This document shows positions 8,651 to 17,215 of a DNA stretch of 38,876 nucleotides, one piece after another. The position numbers and the translations under genes are program-made. Below the pieces are notes generated by a model. The model saw only the letters and a program-made list of their open reading frames with translations. It was not told where the DNA came from and did no database searches. Numbering within the stretch: position 1 is the first letter of the stretch; the number at the start of each line of letters is the position of its first letter. Source of the stretch: Chitinophagaceae bacterium (GTDB lineage: Bacteria; Bacteroidota; Bacteroidia; Chitinophagales; Chitinophagaceae); NCBI GenBank assembly GCA_027486835.1, contig JAIXOJ010000018.1:1-38876 (forward strand). Direction: 5' to 3'.

Positions 8651-8683
8651 CAAATATAGGGAGGTTTTTCCCACACTTCCAAA
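8651..8683 (-). promoter_or_regulatory. Promoter of the candidate small RNA
   Basis: On the minus strand TTTG (8683-8680) is followed after 21 bases by TATATTTG (8658-8651), an exact match to the TAnnTTTG element. No protein gene lies downstream in this direction for hundreds of bases; only a terminator follows, which is why a small RNA is proposed. Confidence 0.6.
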
Positions 8684-8912
8684 CCTAAGTCTGCTTTTTT
8701 TTTGATTAAGGCCTAAAATGGCAGGATAATCGGTAAAATATATTGTTCAATAGGTAAAACGCTCATTTTATTTTCAGTAATAACGTACTTCCACACGATT
8801 TGGGAGGTTTCATTGAATTTGATTTTGAATCGTTTGTCTTTACTTTCTTTTCAAAAACCGAATTGGGAAATTTTTCATGGGGACAGGAAGTAGCGCATTA
8901 GTTTTCCTCATT

Positions 8913-8953
8913 AAAGGCTAACAAATGGTTATCAATTTTTGTAGCCTTTTTTT
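8913..8953 (+). terminator. Orphan terminator or attenuator ahead of the fatty acid hydroxylase gene
   Basis: AAAGGCTA-A-CAAA (8913-8925) pairs with TTTGTAGCCTTT (8938-8949) with one bulged base, followed by a run of Ts to 8953. It sits 30 bases before the ATG at 8984 and more than 400 bases after hisB. It may end read-through from hisB or act as an attenuator. Confidence 0.6.
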
Positions 8954-8983
8954 CCTGTTTATTTGCTGCTATTATTATAAAGT

Positions 8984-9925
8984 ATGGAATTACTAAAAGA
9001 ACAATGGCTAATCCTCCTATCAACACCCGTTTATTTATTAATTATCGGAGTTGAAATTATGCTTTCCCATTGGAAGCAATTGAAGTACTATAAACTTTGG
9101 GATACTATCACCAATATTTACTTAATGCTTTTTAATGGCGGAATAGACTTAGGATTTCGCATTGTGTATCTGTCTATTTTTCAAATGGCATTTAGCCACC
9201 GAATATTTCATCCGAATGTTGGTATTGCTTATTGGTTATTTCTTTTGGTGGCTGAAGACTTCCTCTATTATTGGTTACATCGATTTGACCATGAAGTCCG
9301 TTTCTTTTGGGCTACACATGTTACCCACCACAGCAGCGAGGAGTTTAATTTTACAGTAGGGTTTCGCTCTTCGGTTTTTCAACCGTTGTATCGATTTATT
9401 TATTTTCTCCCACTACCTTTTTTGGGGTTTGCACCTTTGGATATTCTCTTTATATATGCAGCTACTCAGATTTGGGGAATTTTTGTTCATACTAAGTTGA
9501 TAAACAAGATGGGATTTCTGGAGCATATTTTAGTAACCCCTTCCCACCACAGGGTTCATCATGCTTCCAATCCGAAGTATTTGGACAAAAACATGGGTAT
9601 GTTTTTGATACTCTGGGATAAATTGTTTGGTACATTTCAAGAGGAATTACCAGCAATTGCCTATCAACCGATTGCATATGGCCTCACAAAAAACCTAGAG
9701 AAAAAGAATGCTTTTTACATTGTTTTTCATGAATGGATGCAGATTTTGGATGATGTATTTCAACCAAATATTACCGCATACGAACGGTTTCAATATTTAT
9801 TTGGCCCGCCAGGTTATAGCCACAATGGAAGCAGGAAAACAAGCGATGAACTGCGCCAAATAGAAAGCGGTCAAACCGATGAACAGGCGTATAATGCATT
9901 TACTTCGACTGACTCCTTTCAATAA
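8984..9925 (+). CDS. Fatty acid hydroxylase / sterol desaturase family membrane enzyme
   Basis: This is a 313-residue integral membrane di-iron enzyme. The three histidine boxes are visible: HRFDH (99-103), HVTHH (112-116) and HRVHH with the preceding SHH (188-193), plus His169. Hydrophobic segments at about 10-30, 45-70, 80-97, 130-165 and 205-215 would hold it in the inner membrane with the iron site on the cytoplasmic side. Members hydroxylate or desaturate lipid chains, sterols or carotenoids using O2; the substrate here cannot be told. The C-terminal tail after residue 225 is soluble. A terminator-like hairpin lies only 30 bases before the start. The Fe-S protein gene follows after 65 bases on the same strand. 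Confidence 0.85.
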   Translation: MELLKEQWLILLSTPVYLLIIGVEIMLSHWKQLKYYKLWDTITNIYLMLFNGGIDLGFRIVYLSIFQMAFSHRIFHPNVGIAYWLFLLVAEDFLYYWLHRFDHEVRFFWATHVTHHSSEEFNFTVGFRSSVFQPLYRFIYFLPLPFLGFAPLDILFIYAATQIWGIFVHTKLINKMGFLEHILVTPSHHRVHHASNPKYLDKNMGMFLILWDKLFGTFQEELPAIAYQPIAYGLTKNLEKKNAFYIVFHEWMQILDDVFQPNITAYERFQYLFGPPGYSHNGSRKTSDELRQIESGQTDEQAYNAFTSTDSFQ

Positions 9926-9990
9926 GTAATCGCCAAATACCCAGTTCTAAACCTTTTAATCGCTTATTTTCGTTTAAAGTTAACAGCATT

Positions 9991-10767
9991 ATGAAGATTA
10001 ATACCATGTCGGAGATGATGGCTAATGGCCAAACCCCTGATGTACTGTTTTGGGTAGGTTGCGCCGGAAGTTTTGATCAAAGAGCACAGAAAATCACTAA
10101 AGCCTTCGCTACTATTTTACACAAAACAGGAATCAATTTTGCCATTTTAGGCAAAGAAGAAGCCTGCACTGGCGACCCAGCTAGAAGGGCTGGAAATGAA
10201 TTTTTGTTTCAGATGATGGCTTATCAAAACATTCAGGTACTAAATGGCTATGGAATTAAAAAAATTGTAACAACTTGTCCCCATTGCTTTAACACGCTAA
10301 AAAATGAATATCCAGAACTAGGTGGGCAGTACGAGGTAATACATCATACTACTTTGTTGCAACAATTGATTAATGAGGGTAAGATTGTATTGAAGGGTGG
10401 AGGTACATTTAAAGGCAGAAAGATTACTTACCACGACAGTTGCTATTTAGGACGAGCCAACAATATTTACGAAGCCCCAAGGCAAATACTCGAAGCGTTA
10501 GATGCAGAGTTAGTAGAGATGAAACGCTGCAAGTCAAACGGACTATGCTGCGGAGCTGGTGGGGCACAAATGTTTAAAGAAGAGGAGAAAGGGAATTTTC
10601 GAATTAATATTGAAAGAACCGAGGAAGCCATAGCTACTTCCGCATCTGTAATTGCCGCTGCATGTCCTTTTTGCAATACCATGATTACCGATGGTGTTAA
10701 AAACAAAGAAAAGGAACAAGATGTACAGGTATTAGATATTGCAGAGTTAGTAGCCCAAAGCATTTAA
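9991..10767 (+). CDS. CCG-domain (Fe-S)-binding protein (HdrB/GlpC/LutA-like)
   Basis: This 258-residue soluble protein has two cysteine-rich CCG domains. The first includes WVGCAGSFD, EEACTGDPARR and TTCPHCFNTL; the second includes HDSCYLGR, LCCGAGGAQMF and AACPFCNTMI. These bind iron-sulfur clusters in heterodisulfide reductase subunits, GlpC and lactate-utilisation LutA. In Bacteroidota such a protein usually works with a membrane (Fe-S) oxidoreductase encoded beside it; no such partner is present here, so its electron donor is not known. The start at 9991 (MKINTMSEMMANG) gives the standard lead into VLFWVGCAGSFD. All cysteine positions expected in both CCG motifs are kept, so it should be active in electron transfer. 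Confidence 0.85.
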   Translation: MKINTMSEMMANGQTPDVLFWVGCAGSFDQRAQKITKAFATILHKTGINFAILGKEEACTGDPARRAGNEFLFQMMAYQNIQVLNGYGIKKIVTTCPHCFNTLKNEYPELGGQYEVIHHTTLLQQLINEGKIVLKGGGTFKGRKITYHDSCYLGRANNIYEAPRQILEALDAELVEMKRCKSNGLCCGAGGAQMFKEEEKGNFRINIERTEEAIATSASVIAAACPFCNTMITDGVKNKEKEQDVQVLDIAELVAQSI

Positions 10768-10839
10768 GAATGGGCATTTTCGGTGGATGTTTTCAGCTTA
10801 CATTAATTAGTAGTAGAATTTTAAAACAAAAAAATAAGT

Positions 10840-11367
10840 ATGGAATTGTTACTAAGTGAAATATTGCCAGCAGATTTTGCTGCTAATTCAAGGGTTTGGA
10901 TTTATCAAAGCAGTAGGCTTTTTGGAATGGCAGAGGCTTTTGAGTTGGAGCAAATGTTTGAAGAATTTGTTGCAACATGGAAAAGTCATGGATCCCCTGT
11001 AAAAGGTTATGCCAATTTATTCTACGGTCAATTTATCATTATCATGGCGGATGAAAATGTGGCTAAAGTAGGCGGCTGCAGTACAGACAGTAGTGTTCAT
11101 TTTATACAAGAAATTGAGCAGAAGTTTAAGGTTGATTTGTTCAATAGGCAAACCTTAGCTTTTTTCATAGAAGGGAAAGTTCAACTTTTGCCTTTGGCTC
11201 ATTTCAATCATGCGGTAAGTAATGGGTATATTACAGAAAACACACTTTACTTTAACAACCTAGTATCCACAAAAGCAACGCTTATTTCAGATTGGTGTAT
11301 CCCAGCAGGAAATTCCTGGTTAGGTGTCCGAATAAAGGCCAATAAAGCAAATGCCGTGGTTTCTTAA
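10840..11367 (+). CDS. Conserved Bacteroidota protein of unknown function
   Basis: This 175-residue soluble protein has recognisable stretches SRVWIYQSSR, WKSHGSPVKGYANLFYGQFIIIMAD, GGCSTDSSVHFIQEIEQKF and a C-terminal PAGNSWLG. The mix suggests an alpha/beta fold with a conserved Cys-Ser-Thr-Asp segment near residue 86. Relatives are widespread in Bacteroidota and, as far as I recall, are often labelled ABC transporter ATPase, but there is no Walker A, Walker B or signature motif here, so that label is not supported. It follows the Fe-S protein gene by 72 bases on the same strand and is conserved as a single copy in related genomes (recollection). No function is offered. Confidence 0.7.
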   Translation: MELLLSEILPADFAANSRVWIYQSSRLFGMAEAFELEQMFEEFVATWKSHGSPVKGYANLFYGQFIIIMADENVAKVGGCSTDSSVHFIQEIEQKFKVDLFNRQTLAFFIEGKVQLLPLAHFNHAVSNGYITENTLYFNNLVSTKATLISDWCIPAGNSWLGVRIKANKANAVVS

Positions 11368-11468
11368 GGTGCTAACGCCATAATTTAATAGCTAAAGCCA
11401 TGCTAGCGACATGCTTGGTTTCTTTTGTTGTAAGCACTATTGCTTGAATTTTACCACTCAATTAGCAA

Positions 11469-11861
11469 CTAAACTACATCAAACCACACTGGTGTGGTGT
11501 CATCGAAGTCGCCATTGTAATTGATCAGGAGTTCTTCTCCATTGTTGATTGGTTTCACTGTTTTTACGCGCATGGTTAGGCTGTCGTAATCCATTTCGTA
11601 TTCACAGTTAGAATGGTAGCTGTGGTTGTACATCGAGAGGTATCCTAATCCTACTACGGCTTCCTCTTGTTTTTCGCCCCACTCAAAAATGTAATGATAC
11701 AATTTGGTGGCTTCTACTAAAATCCGTTCTTCCTTTGATAACAGTAAAACCGGGGAAATCTCAATTGTTGTTTCCACATCTATCGATTCAGTAGTGAAAA
11801 CACCTAGTCCACCATCTCCACCTTTAGGTGAGGGGGCTAGTACAAGCTGGGGTAAAATCAT
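11469..11861 (-). CDS. Small SET-domain protein
   Basis: This 130-residue protein is a compact SET domain, the fold of lysine methyltransferases that use S-adenosylmethionine. The diagnostic motifs are GLGVFTTESI at the N terminus, MYNHSYHSNCEY (the NHS-x-x-x-N AdoMet/lysine-channel motif) and GEELLINYNGDF at the C-terminal pseudoknot. No pre- or post-SET cysteines are present, as is usual in bacterial forms; the protein target is unknown. The start at 11861 gives MILPQLVLAPSPKGGDGG, and this part of the gene (11809-11837) resembles a REP-like repeat of the phylum, so the N-terminal linker may be repeat-derived. The gene converges on the one at 10840-11367. Confidence 0.8.
   Translation of the reverse strand: MILPQLVLAPSPKGGDGGLGVFTTESIDVETTIEISPVLLLSKEERILVEATKLYHYIFEWGEKQEEAVVGLGYLSMYNHSYHSNCEYEMDYDSLTMRVKTVKPINNGEELLINYNGDFDDTTPVWFDVV
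11809..11837. repeat. REP-like segment inside the SET-protein gene
   Basis: The plus-strand sequence CCACCATCTCCACCTTTAGG followed by TGAGGGGGC resembles the CCCCTCTCC / GGAGAGGGG palindromic elements of Bacteroidota intergenic DNA. Its opposite-strand reading (TPSPPSPPLGEG) is the peptide often seen where such elements are translated by chance. Here it encodes residues 9-18 of the SET protein. Confidence 0.35.
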
Positions 11862-12065
11862 ATGTTTTTTTGTGGTGAAGAAATAGGCCGTTTTTCTCCT
11901 TAAACTATAGTGTCATTGTGCTCCATTAGAAGTGCTTCTTTCTTACTAAACATCAAGCTGTAGTAAGTAGTGATGCTGAAAACTAGTGGAACAATTGATC
12001 ATTATCTCTAGATTTAAGTAAAGGCCGTTATTAAAAGAATGGCAGTTGATTTTCATTTTCATTGA

Positions 12066-12563
12066 TTATTCAGCTACTAGATGTTTTCGGTTGAAAAAGT
12101 ACAGCAACATAAATACAAGGGAGATTACAATACCAAAATAGGAGGCATAACCCGAAAAAAATCCCATTCCTACAAACAAAACCATTCCTATCTGCGGTAA
12201 TATTGAACCCAAACAGTACGTGTAAAACCCGGTCATTTTCAATTTCCGCATTTCAATGGCACCATAAATGCAAAGTAGGCATCCTAATGTGTTGATAAAA
12301 AATATAGGAAGTTTATTTGCTTCAATTGCGCGGAGGAGATTGATAGCATTATCATCACTCATTTTTTTAACGAAGTCAGGCATTTGCTCATAATTGGGCG
12401 CATTCCGCAATTCTTCCATTTTAACTATGCCTTTTGCACCCGTAAAATAATTATACACCGATGAAATGACCCCAATGCCGCTACCAATAAATGTTAAGAC
12501 AGTGAGTGTTTTGAGGCTGCCATATTCAGAACCATCTGAAAGTTCATTATTTATCTCAATCAT
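12066..12563 (-). CDS. Small four-helix membrane protein of unknown function
   Basis: With the ATG at 12563 this gene encodes 165 residues: a soluble N terminus MIEINNELSDGSEYGSLKTL, then four hydrophobic segments at about 18-40, 85-105, 112-137 and 140-158, and a basic C-terminal tail NRKHL. A longer reading from 12638 adds 25 residues that do not fit, so the inner start is preferred. The loop between helices 1 and 2 (about 42-84) is charged and contains PDFVKKMSDDNA. This layout is common among unnamed Bacteroidota inner-membrane proteins of the DUF4064/DUF4190 style, but no family can be assigned safely. It stands alone between the SET gene and the divergent pdeM gene. Confidence 0.6.
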   Translation of the reverse strand: MIEINNELSDGSEYGSLKTLTVLTFIGSGIGVISSVYNYFTGAKGIVKMEELRNAPNYEQMPDFVKKMSDDNAINLLRAIEANKLPIFFINTLGCLLCIYGAIEMRKLKMTGFYTYCLGSILPQIGMVLFVGMGFFSGYASYFGIVISLVFMLLYFFNRKHLVAE

Positions 12564-12766
12564 GTTTATCGTTTTTAAAACGTTGAAATTGTGCGTAAGA
12601 TAATGTCCTGAACTATTCAACAAGTTTTTTTCTAACAATTTTTTTAAAAAACATACAGTTTATCCTTTCGTCATCTTCTGATATGGGCATCTATGAATCA
12701 ATTAAATCATCAACCAATGGTGCGGTTTTATGTAAATCAGTACACAGTCAATTACTTTAGCAACGC

Positions 12767-13429
12767 ATGAACCCTACTTTTACTATTGCCATTGCCGGAA
12801 ACCATTTTGTATTATCGCCCCTTAAACTAATGTATTGGACTGAGGAAAAAGCCATCATCCTTAGCGATATGCACCTTGGAAAAACAGGACATTTCCGTAA
12901 GGCAGGTATTGCGGTTCCAAATGCCATTAACGAGGATGATTTACACTCACTTTTGCTTGCAATTGAAATGTTTGAAGCAAAAAAAATCTTTGTTGTGGGG
13001 GATATGTTTCACAGTATTGCCAATAAAGAGTTGCATGCTTTTGCAAGTTGGCGCAAACAAATTCCCCAAATAGATTTTCACCTTATTAAGGGTAACCACG
13101 ACATTTTGCCGCTTGATTGGTACGAACAACAAGCTATCATGGTTCATCATCCAACTTGGCAATTAGGCAAAATACTATTTGAACATGAACCTACTCACCC
13201 ACAGAATGCATCCATTCAAGATGGTTTTTGCACATTTTCTGGCCATCTACATCCTGGTATTCGGCTAAAACTGGGTAATAGACAATCCCTCCAATTTCCC
13301 TGTTTTCATGTGCAAACAAATCAGGTGACGCTACCTGCGTTTGGACGCTTTTGTGGCTCTGTACCCATAAAACCTGGCCCTACTGATCAAGTGTATGCAA
13401 TTGTGAATCAACAAATAATAGCCATTTGA
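12767..13429 (+). CDS. pdeM: Ligase-associated phosphoesterase PdeM
   Basis: This 220-residue calcineurin-like metallophosphoesterase has LSDMHLGKTGHFRKAG (Asp34, His36), GDMFHS (Asp79), KGNHDILP (Asn110, His111), FEHEP (His140) and SGHLHPG (His160, His162). The ordering and the HLGK-x-xHFRK-x-G signature mark the PdeM family, known from clusters with an ATP-dependent DNA ligase, a Lhr-like helicase and an exonuclease in a DNA repair pathway. None of these partners lies in the window, so here it is separate from the cluster. The metal ligands are complete. The start at 12767 is the first ATG with the family's N-terminal beta-strand. Confidence 0.85.
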   Translation: MNPTFTIAIAGNHFVLSPLKLMYWTEEKAIILSDMHLGKTGHFRKAGIAVPNAINEDDLHSLLLAIEMFEAKKIFVVGDMFHSIANKELHAFASWRKQIPQIDFHLIKGNHDILPLDWYEQQAIMVHHPTWQLGKILFEHEPTHPQNASIQDGFCTFSGHLHPGIRLKLGNRQSLQFPCFHVQTNQVTLPAFGRFCGSVPIKPGPTDQVYAIVNQQIIAI

Positions 13430-13511
13430 GCTAGCAAAAACGTGTGGTAGTTGGTGTCATGTGATGTCAATACAATCAATTAGTTGGTTCGATAAAGCTG
13501 TTGATAATCAA

Positions 13512-13543
13512 CAAAAAAGGGACGAAAATGAATTACGTCCCTT
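13512..13543 (-). terminator. Terminator after ppsA
   Basis: On the minus strand AAGGGACG (13543-13536) pairs with CGTCCCTT (13524-13517), followed by a T run (13518-13513). It lies 35 bases downstream of the ppsA stop. Confidence 0.75.
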
Positions 13544-13577
13544 CGTTTGATAAATGCATTTCCGATGCTTAAATACT

Positions 13578-16016
13578 TTATCGTGCTGCCATCAATGCTT
13601 CTACAGAGGCAATGGCATTGACGGTTTTGAAATAAGCATCTGGAGTTACAGAAATGGTATCGATTCCTTCTTCCACCAAAAACTGGGCAAAGTCGGGGAA
13701 GTCCGATGGGCCTTGACCGCAAATGCCCACTTTTATTCCTGCTGTTTTCGCTGCTTTAATCAGCAATGAAATCATGGCCTTTACAGCTTCGTTTCGTTCA
13801 TCATACAGGTGAGCCACGAGTGATGAATCCCTGTCTAGCCCAAGCGTCAATTGGGTTAAATCATTTGAGCCAATGGAAAATCCATCTATGTGTTGTGCAA
13901 ATGCAGCAGCCAACATCACATTGGAAGGCAATTCAGCCATGATATAAACCTCAAGCCCATCTTTCCCTCTTTCAAGGCCATATTCTTTCATGGTATCATA
14001 AACCTTTAGCAATTCGGCAGGAGTGCGGCAAAAGGGTACCATAACGATTACATTGGACAAGCCCATTTCTTCCCGCACTTTCTTTATGGCTTTACATTCC
14101 AAACCAAAAGCCTCTTTGTATTCCTTGGCGTAATACCTAGATGCACCCCTCCATCCAATCATGGGGTTTTCCTCATGGGGTTCAAAGTAGCTGCCTCCAG
14201 GCAGGTTATAATATTCATTGCTTTTGAAATCGGAGAAGCGAACAATTACCTTATTTGGATAGAACGCAGCCCCAATTTTGGCAATGCCTTGAGCCAGTTT
14301 TTCCACAAAAAAGTCTGCACCGCTTGCATAACCTTTGGATAGTAGGCGGATGGTTTGAGACAATGGAGCATCATTCAGTTGCTCGTGTTTTAATAAGGCC
14401 ATTGGGTGCGCCTTTATGTAATTATTAATGATGAATTCCTCCCTAGCCAACCCAATGCCTTTGGGCTGTAAATGGGCAAAATGAAAAGCCATATCCGGAG
14501 AAGCTACATTTAAAAGGATGGGTGTTTTCACGGTTGGTAGCTTGCTTAATTCATGAACTTCCTCATGAAAAGGGATAACCCCTTGGTAGATGAAACCTAC
14601 TTCACCCTCGGCGCAAGAGGCGGTAATGTTCCATCCTGCTTCTAATAAGGCAGTAGCATTTCCCGTACCCACAATGGCTGGAACGCCCAATTCTCGTGCT
14701 ACGATGGCTGCATGGCAGGTACGCCCACCTTTGTTGGTAATGATAGCAGCGGCTTTTTTCATGATAGGCTCCCAGTCGGGGTCGGTCATGTCGGTTACTA
14801 ATATATCCCCAGGTTCAAACACATAATCTTGGATGGCTTCTTTGGAAAGTGTACCCAAGAGGCGCACCTTACCAGAAGCAATTTTATCGCCTACTGCAAT
14901 GCCTCTGACCAATATTTTAGCCTCCCTGCCCTTGTCTTCAATGATGTATTCCCTTACTGTGGTGGCTTCCCTGCGGGAATGGATGGTTTCTGGTCGAGCC
15001 TGGACAATAAATAATTCTTTGGTAATGCCATCTACTGCCCACTCCACATCCATCGGACACCAATGGTTTTTAATGCCTGTATAATAGGCTTCAATGGCTA
15101 CTACCCACTTGGCTAATTCCAATATTTGTGCATCTGATAGGCAAAATTGATCTTCGTCTTCTTGCGAAACAGGTACAATGGTTACCCTTTCCCCTGGTGC
15201 AGTACTGTACAGCATCTTTTGGTTTTTCCTCCCCATTTTTTTCTCAATAATGGGTGCAAAACCTTGTAATAAAGTAGGCTTAAACACTATAAACTCATCG
15301 GGCGAAACGGCGCCTTGTACCACCATTTCTCCCAAACCATAGGAACCATTGATGATTACGGCATCTTTAAATCCACTTTCTGTGTCAATGGAAAAAGCTA
15401 CTCCCGAAGCGGCCAAATCTGACCGAACCATTTTTTGTACACACACCGATAGGCCAATTTGAAAATGGTCGTACCCAAAACTGTGGCGGTAACTGATGGC
15501 TCTATCCGTAAACAAAGAAGCAAAGCATTTCTTTATGGTCAGCAGCAAATCGTCTGTGCCGTTTACGTTTAAATACGTTTCCTGTTGTCCTGCAAAGGAG
15601 GCATCAGGCAAATCTTCGGCGGTGGCAGAGGAGCGCACCGCAACGTCTGTTGCATCCTGCTGGCTTTTTTTACTCAAATCTGCATAAGCCGCCAGAATTT
15701 CTTCGGTCAGTTGCTCCGAAAAGCGACCACTCTCCACCAAGTTGCGCACTTCCAACCCACAGGATTGCAGGGATGCCATGTTTTCTGGATCTAGATTCGC
15801 TACCACGGCCCGTATTTTACTATCCAGTTGGTTATGGGCAATAAAATGTTGGTAAGCAGCCACCGTTACCACGAAACCACCGGGCACTCGTACGCCACGT
15901 TCGGTTAAATGCTGGATCATTTCTCCCAGCGAGGCGTTTTTGCCGCCCACTTTGTCAATGTCATTAATGCCCACTTTTTCTAGCGGCAGGATAAATTGTT
16001 GGCCAATCGTTATCAT
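13578..16016 (-). CDS. ppsA: Phosphoenolpyruvate synthase
   Basis: This 812-residue enzyme converts pyruvate, ATP and water to phosphoenolpyruvate, AMP and phosphate, the entry to gluconeogenesis from pyruvate. The N-terminal ATP-grasp part (residues 1-345) contains GGKNASLGEM, VAVRSSATAEDLPDASFAGQ and GSYGLGEMVVQG. The swivelling domain has the phosphohistidine in GGRTCHAAIVARELG (His435). The C-terminal TIM barrel contains GIGLAREEF, GSNDLTQLTLGLDRD and the catalytic cysteine in GICGQ (Cys766). Length matches E. coli PpsA (about 790). An AraC-type regulator gene starts 142 bases away on the other strand and may control it. A possible -7 element lies at 16040-16047 and a terminator at 13512-13543. 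Confidence 0.93.
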   Translation of the reverse strand: MITIGQQFILPLEKVGINDIDKVGGKNASLGEMIQHLTERGVRVPGGFVVTVAAYQHFIAHNQLDSKIRAVVANLDPENMASLQSCGLEVRNLVESGRFSEQLTEEILAAYADLSKKSQQDATDVAVRSSATAEDLPDASFAGQQETYLNVNGTDDLLLTIKKCFASLFTDRAISYRHSFGYDHFQIGLSVCVQKMVRSDLAASGVAFSIDTESGFKDAVIINGSYGLGEMVVQGAVSPDEFIVFKPTLLQGFAPIIEKKMGRKNQKMLYSTAPGERVTIVPVSQEDEDQFCLSDAQILELAKWVVAIEAYYTGIKNHWCPMDVEWAVDGITKELFIVQARPETIHSRREATTVREYIIEDKGREAKILVRGIAVGDKIASGKVRLLGTLSKEAIQDYVFEPGDILVTDMTDPDWEPIMKKAAAIITNKGGRTCHAAIVARELGVPAIVGTGNATALLEAGWNITASCAEGEVGFIYQGVIPFHEEVHELSKLPTVKTPILLNVASPDMAFHFAHLQPKGIGLAREEFIINNYIKAHPMALLKHEQLNDAPLSQTIRLLSKGYASGADFFVEKLAQGIAKIGAAFYPNKVIVRFSDFKSNEYYNLPGGSYFEPHEENPMIGWRGASRYYAKEYKEAFGLECKAIKKVREEMGLSNVIVMVPFCRTPAELLKVYDTMKEYGLERGKDGLEVYIMAELPSNVMLAAAFAQHIDGFSIGSNDLTQLTLGLDRDSSLVAHLYDERNEAVKAMISLLIKAAKTAGIKVGICGQGPSDFPDFAQFLVEEGIDTISVTPDAYFKTVNAIASVEALMAAR

Positions 16017-16039
16017 AATTCCCTATCATTTTGTTGGTA

Positions 16040-16047
16040 CAAAACTA
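16040..16047 (-). promoter_or_regulatory. Possible -7 element for ppsA
   Basis: On the minus strand TAGTTTTG fits TAnnTTTG. The nearest upstream TTG is 24 bases away, slightly longer than usual. The leader would be about 18 bases. Confidence 0.4.
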
Positions 16048-16158
16048 TTTTTAGCTACCCTTGTAGCCTTGCAACAAGTTGCCCTATATTGATACTATAT
16101 TAGCCTCTTCTGGAAGATTAATCGATAAACCGTACTAACTAACTATCAGTTTGCCGCT

Positions 16159-17067
16159 ATGCGCCCATCTGCCTTGCTTAAAATTCAGCGAAAACCGGAG
16201 CATTCCTTTAATGTACGGTTTGACCAAGTGCCTTTTTTTTATGCCAAATGGCACCACCATCCCGAAATTGAATTGATACACATTATCAAGGGTTCGGGAA
16301 GGCAGTTTGTGGGCAACCACGTTCACCACTTTAAAGCGGGTGATTTGTTGTTGCTGGGTTCGCATTTGCCGCACATGTGGCGTGCAGATGACCAATACAT
16401 GGACAAAAACAGCACTTTACAAATGGAGGCTTATGTCATCCATTTCTTGCCCGATTGCTTTGGGGAACATTTTTTCCAATTGCCTGAAAATGAGGCAATT
16501 GCAGATTTATTGTTTCACAAAGCCAAGTATGCAGTGAGGGTAAAAGATGAAACAAGGGAATTAGTTGCACACAAAATTGAAGAACTCCTCGAAAGCAAAG
16601 GCACGAGAAGCATCATTCTCCTTTTGGATATCATAGACATTATTGCCAACTCACAGCAAACCAAGTTGGTGTCGGAAAAAGATATTGCGCAAGATCTATC
16701 AAAAAGCGATACGGAGCGGATGAACACCATTTACCAATACATCCTCAAAAATTTCCACCACGAAATACCGCTTGACAAGATTGCCAAAGTGGCACATCTT
16801 AGCCCAACTGCTTTTTGTCGATATTTTAAAATGCGGCTTAAGAAAACTTTCTCGCTGTTTTTAATGGAAGTACGCATAGGCCATGCGGCCAAACTATTGG
16901 CAGAAACCAATAAATCGGTGGCTGATATCTGTTATGAATGTGGTTACAATAACTTTTCTAATTTCAACCGGCATTTTAAAAAGATAATCGGCAAAGCCCC
17001 CCTGCAACACCGGAAATATTACCACGACATCCGCAAAAGCAGGCAGGAAATAGGGGAGGAGGTGTAA
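16159..17067 (+). CDS. AraC-family transcriptional regulator
   Basis: This 302-residue protein has an N-terminal cupin sensor domain (residues about 20-110, with HHHPEIELIHIIKGSGR and HHFKAGDLLLLGSHLPH) and a C-terminal AraC/XylS double helix-turn-helix (about 190-290). The first helix-turn-helix is LDKIAKVAHLSPTAFCRYFK, the second SVADICYECGYNNFSNFNRHFKK, followed by GKAPLQHR. Such regulators sense a small ligand, often a sugar, and activate neighbouring operons. The gene is divergent from ppsA, sharing a 142-base region, which makes ppsA a plausible target, though orthologues also regulate distant genes. The ligand is not deducible. The start at 16159 is chosen because PSALLKIQRKPEHSFNVRFD leads directly into the cupin. 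Confidence 0.88.
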   Translation: MRPSALLKIQRKPEHSFNVRFDQVPFFYAKWHHHPEIELIHIIKGSGRQFVGNHVHHFKAGDLLLLGSHLPHMWRADDQYMDKNSTLQMEAYVIHFLPDCFGEHFFQLPENEAIADLLFHKAKYAVRVKDETRELVAHKIEELLESKGTRSIILLLDIIDIIANSQQTKLVSEKDIAQDLSKSDTERMNTIYQYILKNFHHEIPLDKIAKVAHLSPTAFCRYFKMRLKKTFSLFLMEVRIGHAAKLLAETNKSVADICYECGYNNFSNFNRHFKKIIGKAPLQHRKYYHDIRKSRQEIGEEV

Positions 17068-17108
17068 TATAATTTACAGAAGGGTTTAACTCAAGTGATA
17101 TTTTATTT

Positions 17109-17145
17109 CACTGAGGGCCACTGAGGAGGCACTGAGGTACACCGA
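17109..17145. repeat. Short direct repeats of CACTGAGG
   Basis: CACTGAGG occurs three times within about 30 bases, then a diverged fourth unit (CACCGAG). Similar runs are common in intergenic DNA of environmental bacteria. No function is known to me. Confidence 0.45.
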
Positions 17146-17215
17146 GATTGGGATTTTAGTGCCTACTCTAAATTATTTCTTTGCAAAAAAGGCGGATGCT
17201 AGAAACTCGGTGGAA

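Larger units (their letters stand above)
8486..8983. other. Intergenic region with small RNA candidate and orphan terminator
   Basis: This 498-base gap has no protein gene that I can support. It contains a minus-strand promoter and terminator about 60 bases apart (small RNA candidate at 8583-8645) and a plus-strand terminator at 8913-8953 only 30 bases ahead of the next start. Confidence 0.5.
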
